Source: DATJGS01 sp035494735 (lineage in GTDB: Bacteria; Eisenbacteria; RBG-16-71-46). Taken from it: 64,000 bases of DNA. Shown here one piece after another: positions 58,341-64,000 of the stretch. The notes below the pieces were generated by a model. That model searched no databases, was not told the DNA's origin, and was given only the letters and a program-made list of their open reading frames with translations. Each line of letters starts with the position of its first letter. The stretch's first letter is position 1. A program made the translations under genes and the position numbers. Location: positions 186,001-250,000 of the forward strand of contig DATJGS010000037.1 of NCBI GenBank assembly GCA_035494735.1, read 5' to 3'.

Positions 58341-60473
58341 ATGACCTGGTCTCCTGTCCTGCACCGGCGTGGCAGCATCGCGGGCGCGGCGTCGCTCGCG
58401 TGCCTGGCGTCGCTCGCCGTGTTCGGTCCCGCACGGGCCGCCGGCCCGGCTCCGGCGCTCGTGCCCGTGCCGCTCCACCGCGTGGTGTTGCCGGGGGCGG
58501 CCGCGCTCGCGCGCTCGTGGACGGTCTCTACGCCGGGCGATTCGGACGACGTCCTGGCCGCGCGGTTGCTGCGCGAAGAGGCCGAAGCGTGCTACGGCTG
58601 GACGTGGCGCGTGGCGCCCGTCCACACGCGCGCGCGCACGATCGAGCTGCGCGCGAGCGCGCCGCCGGCCGGCGCGTCGCGGCTGTTCGCGGAGCAGGGC
58701 TACCGCCTCGAGATCACGCCGGACCACGTGCGCATCGAAGCCGCGACGGCGACGGGGCGCTTCTACGCCGTCCAGACGCTGCGCCAGATGATGCGCGCGC
58801 ATCGCGACGGCGTCTTGCCGTGCGTGCGCCTCACGGACGCGCCGGCACTCGAGTGGCGCGGCGTCTCCGACGACATCAGTCGCGGGCAGGTGTCCACGCT
58901 CGAGGACTTCCAGCGGATCGTCCGGCAGCTCGCGTACTACAAGATCAACCTGTACCAGCTGTACATCGAGGACATGTTCCGCTTCGAGCACACCACGACG
59001 TCGGGCGCGGCGCGCGGCGCGCTCACGCGTGACGAGCTCGCGCAGATCGTCGCCGAGGGCCGGCGCTACCACGTCGTCGTGAGCCCGATCTTCGAGACGC
59101 TCGCGCACCAGGATCGCTTCCTGAGCGCGGAGGAGCATCGCGCGTTCGCGGAGGCGCCGCGCACGGACGGAACGGATGCGGGCCCGTGGGCCGCGCTGCA
59201 GCGGGCGGCGCGCGCGTGGTTCGGCCGGCCGCCCGCCCCGGACGCGGCGGACGCTTCCGTCCCCGGCGCGTTCGCGGCCGGCGATCCGCGCACGTTGCGT
59301 TTCGTCGAGTCGCTCGTCGACGAAATCGCGGACGTCACGCGCGGCCCGTTCTTCCACATCGGCGGCGACGAATGGCAGCCGCCCGCACCCGCCTTCGGCG
59401 CGAGCGCGAGCGCGACCGACGGCGGTCTGCGCACGTACGGCCGCTATCTCGGGCACGTCGCGGCGCACGTGCACGAGCGCTTCGGCTGCCGCGCGCTCGT
59501 CTACAGCGACGTGATGCTGGAGCGCCCGGAGGCGGCGCGCGACCTGTCGCGCGACGTCGTCGTCGTGGACTGGCACTACGATCCGCAGGATTCGTTCCCG
59601 AGCCTCGGCCGGCTTGCGCAACAGGGCTTTCGCGACGTGATGGTGAGCCCGGGCCTGTGGACGTGGCGCACGTTCTACCCGAACTGGGCGTCCGCGCTGC
59701 GCAACGTCGCGACCGCGGCGGACGCCGGCAAGCGGGCGGGCGCGCTGGGCTGTGTCGCGGCGGCGTGGGAGGACGACGGCGCCGAGAACCTGCGCGACAA
59801 CAACTGGGCAGGCTACGCGTTCGCGGCCGCGGCGTCGTGGGAGCCGGTCGCGCCGGAAGCGGACGCGTTCCTCGACCGCTTCGTCGTGGCGCAGTACGGC
59901 GCCGATTCGCCGGAGCTGGCGCGCGCCGAGACGCTGCTCGGCGGGCAGACGTTCGACGCCGTCGGCTGGAACGGACGCCTGTACCACCGCCGCCTCGCGG
60001 TGCGCGCGCGATCGCCGCGCTGGGTCGCGCGCATGAAGGCGTTGCGTTCCGACATGCGCGAAGTCCAGCGCGACCTCGACGCGGCGGAGCCGCGCGTCCG
60101 CTTCGAGCGCGAGCACGTGGCCGCGGCGCGCCACGCGGCGCAACGCTACGCGTACATCGCGGAGCGCGAACTCACGCTCGGCGACATCGGTCGGCGCCTC
60201 GGAAACGGAACGGCCGCACAACTCGCACCCGCACCGCGCGAACAGGTCGCGCGCGAGCTCGACGCGCTCGAACGCACGGCAGACGCGCTTGCGGCCGGGT
60301 ACGGCCCGCTGTGGCTGAAGCACGATCGGCCGGAAGGCCTCGCCGGGAACATCGCGCGCATGCGCCGCCAGGGCGCGATGCTGCACGCGCTCGCGGAGCT
60401 CGCGCGCCGCGGGTCACTGCGCGTCGATCGCACGTACGCGGGACTGCAGTCCATGGGCGGGATCACGGACTAG
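58341..60473 (+). CDS. Exported GH20 beta-N-acetylhexosaminidase
   Basis: 710 residues after TGGAGATC. A signal peptide (AASLACLASLAVFGPARAA) is followed by a GH20b accessory domain (about 45-160, ending YRLEITPDHVRIEAATATGRFYAVQTLRQM in pieces) and the GH20 barrel: WRGVSDDISRGQ, YYKINLYQLYIED, then the catalytic Asp343-Glu344 pair in FHIGGDEWQPP and VVDWHYDPQ. GH20 enzymes remove terminal N-acetylglucosamine or N-acetylgalactosamine by substrate-assisted catalysis. The C-terminal 180 residues are helical. It is about 105 bp before an ArnT-like glycosyltransferase. Confidence 0.9.
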   Translation: MTWSPVLHRRGSIAGAASLACLASLAVFGPARAAGPAPALVPVPLHRVVLPGAAALARSWTVSTPGDSDDVLAARLLREEAEACYGWTWRVAPVHTRARTIELRASAPPAGASRLFAEQGYRLEITPDHVRIEAATATGRFYAVQTLRQMMRAHRDGVLPCVRLTDAPALEWRGVSDDISRGQVSTLEDFQRIVRQLAYYKINLYQLYIEDMFRFEHTTTSGAARGALTRDELAQIVAEGRRYHVVVSPIFETLAHQDRFLSAEEHRAFAEAPRTDGTDAGPWAALQRAARAWFGRPPAPDAADASVPGAFAAGDPRTLRFVESLVDEIADVTRGPFFHIGGDEWQPPAPAFGASASATDGGLRTYGRYLGHVAAHVHERFGCRALVYSDVMLERPEAARDLSRDVVVVDWHYDPQDSFPSLGRLAQQGFRDVMVSPGLWTWRTFYPNWASALRNVATAADAGKRAGALGCVAAAWEDDGAENLRDNNWAGYAFAAAASWEPVAPEADAFLDRFVVAQYGADSPELARAETLLGGQTFDAVGWNGRLYHRRLAVRARSPRWVARMKALRSDMREVQRDLDAAEPRVRFEREHVAAARHAAQRYAYIAERELTLGDIGRRLGNGTAAQLAPAPREQVARELDALERTADALAAGYGPLWLKHDRPEGLAGNIARMRRQGAMLHALAELARRGSLRVDRTYAGLQSMGGITD

Positions 60474-60577
60474 AGGGCGCGCTCCCGCGCGCCGCCCGCC
60501 CGCGACGCGCGGACGCGGCAACGCGCGTGTGGCCGCGCGCGGCGGCCGCGGCCCGCGCTCTGCTAAGGTGGCGCGTC

Positions 60578-62239
60578 ATGCGCCCGGCTCCGCTGCTGTT
60601 CGTGATCCTGTGCTTCGCCGTGCTGTTCGCGGGCCCCGGCCGCGTCGGCTTCACGGACGTGCGCGAAGCGCGCGACGCGGGCGTCGCGCGCGAAATGATC
60701 CAGCGCCGCGAGCCGCTGACGCCCGTGTGGGTCGGCGACGCGTGGTTCGAGAAGCCGGTGCTCGCGTACGCGCCCGAGATCCTCGCGGCGTCGTGGTCGC
60801 ACGGGAGCGCGGAGCGCTCCCGCGAAGTGCGCGCCGCCATGGCGCTCGCGCTGCTGCTGCTGACGGCGTCGATCGGCGCGCGGCACTTTGGCGCGCGTGC
60901 CGGCTGGTGCGCGGCCGGCGTGCTCGTCAGCATGGTCGCGTTGCCGCTCGCGGCGCGCACGGACGGCACGCAGGTGCTCGGCACGCTGCTCGGTTGGGCG
61001 GGCGCGGCCGGACTCGCGGACGCGCTGTTCGGGCGCCGTGAAGGCCGCGACTTGCGGCTCGTCGTCGCGTACGGCGCGCTCGGCGCCGCGCTCGTGACGG
61101 CCGGCCCGCTGCCCGCGCTGTGGCCGCTCGGCGGGCTGTGGCTGTTCGCGACGCTCGCACGCCGCCCGGAGGCGCTACGCGACGCGCGCATCGGCGCCGG
61201 CGCGTGCGTCATGCTCGGCCTCGCGATTCCCTGGTACGGCGCCATGATCCAGCGTTATGGCGCGCCGTTCGTCGCGCACGCGCCGTTCTTCCCGTACGCA
61301 ACGGAGCCGCGCGGCGCGTGGTACTCGGGCCCGCTGCTCGCATTGTCGTTCCTCGTCGTCGGCGCGTATCCGTGGAGCGCGCTCGTTCCCGAGGCGATGC
61401 TGCACGCGGCGACGTGGTGGCGATTCTCGCGGCGCCGTGACGCGGGGCCGCGTCCCGCGGCGCGTGCGCGCGACGCGGCGCCGGGGGACGCGCTCGGCCG
61501 CGAAGCGCGCGAGGAGTCGGCCGCGCATTTCTTCATCGCGATGCTCGTCGCGGCGTTGATTCCGGTCGCGTTGTATCCGGGCCCGCCGCTGCCTGCCGCG
61601 CTGCCCGCGCTTCCGGCGGCGGCGCTGCTGTGCGGCCGCTTGCTGGATCACGCGTTCGAGGACGCGGAGCGTCTCGCGCGGTCGTTGCGCGTCGCGGCCC
61701 GCATGCTGGCCGTGACCGGCACCGTGCTCGCGATCGCGCTCGCCGTCGTCGCGCCGCGCATCCGCGAAGCCGCGCCGGAGCTGCGGCTGCTCGCGGCCGT
61801 CGTGTTCGGCACGTCGTGGCTGCCGGCGCTCGCGGACGTCGCGGGGCGGCGCCGCGCGGCGGCCGCGTTGTTCACGCTACCCGTCGCGCTCGGCGCGCCG
61901 ATCGTGACGGCGCGCGTGCTGCCGGAAATGGAGGATTACGTGAACGCGCGTTCCGTCGCGCTCGCGTTGAACCACACGGCGCCGCGCCAGGCGCCCGTCG
62001 CCGTGCTCGGCGCGGCCGCGCCTTCGTTCCGCCTGTACGCGAAACACAACGTCGTGCCCGTCACGGACGCGGGCGTCGCGTTGCGCACGTTGACGGCGGC
62101 GGACGGCCACGCGTACGTCGCGTTCACGCCGGCGCGCGAAGGCGACATCGCGCGCTCCGCGGGGACGCCGCTGGAAATCGTGATGCGCACGCCGAGTCTC
62201 GTGCTCGCGCGCGTGTCGCCCGTGAACGTCGCGCGCTGA
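60578..62239 (+). CDS. ArnT/PMT-like membrane glycosyltransferase (GT83 type)
   Basis: 553 residues with about 11 membrane helices. The N-terminal loop has the family's acidic motif and substrate loop: FTDVREARDAGVAREMIQR, PLTPVWVGDAWFEKPVLAY, matching the ArnT pattern with FEKP. A soluble C-terminal stretch (about 440-553) lies outside. Such enzymes move a sugar from a polyprenyl-phosphate carrier to lipid A, protein or other lipids. Acceptor unknown. A TAAGGT hexamer and AAGGTG ribosome-site-like stretch precede the ATG. Confidence 0.8.
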   Translation: MRPAPLLFVILCFAVLFAGPGRVGFTDVREARDAGVAREMIQRREPLTPVWVGDAWFEKPVLAYAPEILAASWSHGSAERSREVRAAMALALLLLTASIGARHFGARAGWCAAGVLVSMVALPLAARTDGTQVLGTLLGWAGAAGLADALFGRREGRDLRLVVAYGALGAALVTAGPLPALWPLGGLWLFATLARRPEALRDARIGAGACVMLGLAIPWYGAMIQRYGAPFVAHAPFFPYATEPRGAWYSGPLLALSFLVVGAYPWSALVPEAMLHAATWWRFSRRRDAGPRPAARARDAAPGDALGREAREESAAHFFIAMLVAALIPVALYPGPPLPAALPALPAAALLCGRLLDHAFEDAERLARSLRVAARMLAVTGTVLAIALAVVAPRIREAAPELRLLAAVVFGTSWLPALADVAGRRRAAAALFTLPVALGAPIVTARVLPEMEDYVNARSVALALNHTAPRQAPVAVLGAAAPSFRLYAKHNVVPVTDAGVALRTLTAADGHAYVAFTPAREGDIARSAGTPLEIVMRTPSLVLARVSPVNVAR

Positions 62240-62352
62240 CGGCGCTCGCGCCCGGCTCCCGAACGCGATCACCTGCGCCGCCCCCCGATCCGCCAGAAAT
62301 GCCCTCGAACAATCACGTCCGAAAATGACCAGACGGGACGGCCGGCCCGGGG

Positions 62353-62358
62353 TATAAC
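62353..62358 (+). promoter_or_regulatory. Candidate -10 element (TATAAC), possibly leaderless
   Basis: GGGTATAACTCGG ends seven bases before the ATG of the Ada/AlkA gene, and no ribosome site intervenes. A transcription start at or just before the ATG is expected, giving a leaderless mRNA. Confidence 0.4.
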
Positions 62359-62365
62359 TCGGCAC

Positions 62366-63835
62366 ATGGAACTCGACGCCCGAGCTTGCTACGAGGCCTT
62401 CGCCGCCCGCGACCGGCGGTTCGACGGCCGCTTCGTCACCGCCGTCGTCACGACCGGCGTGTATTGCCGGCCGGGCTGCCCGGCCCCGCTGCCGCGCCCG
62501 CGCAACGTGCGTTTCTACCGCTGTGCCGCGGCCGCGGAGGAAGCGGGCTTCCGGCCGTGCTTACGCTGCCGCCCGGAGACGTCGCCGGGCGCGCCGGCGT
62601 GGAACGGCACGTCCTCGACCGTGAGCCGCGCGCTGCGTCTGATCGAAGCGGGCGCGCTGGACGACGCCGGCGTGGACGCGCTCGCGGAGCGCCTCGGCGT
62701 CGGCGACCGGCATCTGCGCCGTCTGTTCGACGAGCACCTCGGCGCGTCGCCGCTCGCCGTCGCGCAGACGCGGCGCGCGCATTTCGCGCGGCGCCTGATC
62801 GACGACACGACGCTCGGCATGGCGGAGATCGCGATGGCGTCCGGCTTCCCGAGCGTGCGCCGCTTCAACGCGACGATGCGCGACACGTTCCGCCGCACGC
62901 CGCGCGAGCTGCGTGCGTCGCGCGCGCCGCACACGAAGCGAAACGCCGCCGCGGACGCGCTGACGCTGCGCGTGCCGTTCCGCGCGCCGTTCGATTGGGA
63001 CGCGCTGCTCGAGTACGTCGCGGGGCGCGCGATTCCTGGCGTGGAATGCGTGGAACGCGGCGTGTGGCGCCGTGCGATCGTGCACGCGGGCTCGATGGGC
63101 CTGCTGGAGGTGTCGCGCTCCGCGGAAGAGCCGGCGCTCGAGCTGCGCGTCGCGCTGCCCGAGCCGCGCGATCTCATCGGGCTCGTGACGCGCGTGTCGC
63201 GCGTGTTCGACGTCGCGGCGGACGCGACGAGCATCGCGCGCCACCTGCGCCGCGACGCGTTGCTGAAGCGCGCGGTGTCGCTCGCGCGCGGCGTGCGCGT
63301 GCCGGGCGCATGGGACCCGTTCGAGCTCGCGGTGCGCGCGATCCTCGGCCAGCAGGTGTCCGTGAAGGGCGCGACGACGATCGCCGGCCGCGTCGCGCGC
63401 ACGTACGGCGCGCCGTACGCGGGGCCGGCGGCGGACGGCATCACGCATCAGTTCCCGACGCCGGCCGCGCTCGCGGACGCGCCGCTGGAGAGTGTCGGCC
63501 TGACGCGCGCGCGCGCAGCGACGGTGCGCGGGCTCGCGGCGGCCGTCGCGACGGGCGCTCTGGACTTCTCGCGGCTCGGCACGCTGGACGACGCGGTCAC
63601 CGCGCTGACGGCGCTGCCCGGCATCGGCCCGTGGACCGCGCACTACGTCGCGATGCGCGCACTCGGCGAACCGGACGCGCTGCCGGCCGCGGATCTCGGC
63701 CTGCGCCGCGTGCTCGGCACGGGCGGCCGCCTCGCCTCTCCGGCGGACGTCGAAGCTCGCGCGGAAGCATGGCGGCCGTGGCGCTCGTACGCCGTGCTCG
63801 CGTTGTGGCGGCACGAAGGCGCGAGCGCGGAATGA
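62366..63835 (+). CDS. Ada-type regulator fused to AlkA-type 3-methyladenine DNA glycosylase
   Basis: 489 residues in four parts. The Ada N-terminal zinc domain has Cys34, Cys38, Cys65 and Cys68 (GVYCRPGCPAP, FRPCLRCRP), the spacing of E. coli Ada Cys38, 42, 69 and 72. An AraC-type HTH follows (about 88-185: LAERLGVGDRHLRRLFDEHLG). Then an AlkA N-terminal domain, and the helix-hairpin-helix glycosylase from about 300 (VRAILGQQVSVKGATTIAG, LPGIGPWTAHYVAMRALG, and an Asp in LPAADLGLRR as catalyst). Methyl transfer to a Cys switches on the regulator; the glycosylase removes alkylated bases. The O6-methylguanine domain of Ada is absent and is supplied by the next gene. Confidence 0.9.
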   Translation: MELDARACYEAFAARDRRFDGRFVTAVVTTGVYCRPGCPAPLPRPRNVRFYRCAAAAEEAGFRPCLRCRPETSPGAPAWNGTSSTVSRALRLIEAGALDDAGVDALAERLGVGDRHLRRLFDEHLGASPLAVAQTRRAHFARRLIDDTTLGMAEIAMASGFPSVRRFNATMRDTFRRTPRELRASRAPHTKRNAAADALTLRVPFRAPFDWDALLEYVAGRAIPGVECVERGVWRRAIVHAGSMGLLEVSRSAEEPALELRVALPEPRDLIGLVTRVSRVFDVAADATSIARHLRRDALLKRAVSLARGVRVPGAWDPFELAVRAILGQQVSVKGATTIAGRVARTYGAPYAGPAADGITHQFPTPAALADAPLESVGLTRARAATVRGLAAAVATGALDFSRLGTLDDAVTALTALPGIGPWTAHYVAMRALGEPDALPAADLGLRRVLGTGGRLASPADVEARAEAWRPWRSYAVLALWRHEGASAE

Positions 63836-63894
63836 AAGAACCCCGAAACCGTTCGCGGCGCGGACGACGCGCCGCATCGACAGGAGGCAACGTC

Positions 63895-64000
63895 ATGGAA
63901 CTCATTCGCACGACGATCGACAGCCCGACCGGCGCTCTGGAGATGTACGCGCGCCGCGGCAAGGTATGCGCGCTCGGCTTCGCGGACGCGCGCACGCGGC
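63895..64000 (+). CDS. ogt: Start of an Ogt-type methylated-DNA-protein cysteine methyltransferase (runs off the right edge)
   Basis: The ATG at 63895 follows AGGAGG (63882-63887), 60 bp behind the Ada/AlkA gene. The visible 35 codons (ELIRTTIDSPTGALEMYAR, then VCALGFADA) match the N-terminal strands of Ogt proteins, which lead with 'TTIDSPIG'-type sequence. The active-site PCHR lies beyond the window. It repairs O6-methylguanine and completes an alkylation-repair operon. Confidence 0.75.
   Translation, partial: MELIRTTIDSPTGALEMYARRGKVCALGFADARTR

Noticed and set aside
56218..60386. Minus-strand frames of about 690 codons opposite the response regulator, hypothetical and GH20 genes
   Set aside because: Antisense shadows in high-GC DNA; Arg/His/Val-rich and without starts or domains.
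1..64000. tRNA, rRNA, prophage, transposase or integrase genes
   Set aside because: No tRNA-like T-loop context with matching acceptor arms, no rRNA stretches, and no protein with mobile-element domains was seen on reading the window.

Overview
The window comes from a very GC-rich, Gram-negative-type bacterium. Several secreted proteins end in a FlgD-like/Por-type C-terminal module (a 'hPNPa... LDVSGRRV... LPAGLYLVRL' pattern), and FG-GAP/VCBS propellers, a dockerin-like protein, a Tricorn protease and outer-membrane porin-like proteins are also present. This mix is typical of FCB-group lineages such as Candidatus Eisenbacteria. That placement is inferred from protein style only. No rRNA, tRNA, prophage, IS element or CRISPR array was found; the window reads as ordinary chromosome packed with short operons.

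Layout. 1-9.8 kb: CAAX-type protease divergent from an ArsR-type regulator, flavin monooxygenase, DUF1624-like acyltransferase, ferric-reductase-like oxidoreductase with a 34-residue membrane peptide behind it, methyltransferase, phosphotransferase, and a DUF3311/sodium-solute symporter pair. 9.8-20 kb: secreted amidohydrolase, two tandem paralogous surface propeller proteins with 14 FG-GAP repeats each, and a divergent secreted repeat protein. 20-27.4 kb: membrane PP2C phosphatase, GNAT acetyltransferase, SDR/methyltransferase pair, YceH-like protein, dockerin-like protein, SnoaL-like protein, and a BlaI/M56 regulatory pair. 27.7-34.4 kb: secreted cyanophycinase-like protein, PepSY protein, PDZ-hydrolase, MerR regulator, ICMT-like methyltransferase, and SPFH/Arc pair.

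34.4-38.6 kb holds a compact redox operon: a DtxR/MntR-type regulator with its own promoter and inverted-repeat operator, ApbE flavin transferase, a porin-like outer-membrane protein, an exported FMN-binding protein (the probable ApbE substrate) and a four-helix His-containing membrane protein. Together they look like a metal-regulated, flavinylated envelope electron-transfer system. At 38.95 kb lies a small exported cupredoxin whose copper-ligand order is swapped, as expected for a natural circular permutation.

40-50 kb: HD-GYP and HEAT-repeat proteins that share an N-terminal domain, an exported Tricorn-type protease followed by a 39-bp near-perfect hairpin, a MerR-type metal regulator with an exported Cys-rich partner, and a ClC channel with CBS domains. 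51-57 kb: acetyl-CoA synthetase divergent from a stressosome operon (RsbR-RsbS-RsbT-RsbX). In that operon the usual RsbU phosphatase is replaced by a histidine kinase carrying an RsbU-type N-terminal domain plus a NarL-type response regulator, so stress sensing probably feeds a two-component system. A 13-bp motif occurs in inverted copies on both sides of this operon. 58-64 kb: GH20 hexosaminidase, ArnT-like glycosyltransferase, and an Ada/AlkA fusion followed by the start of an Ogt-type methyltransferase (alkylation repair).
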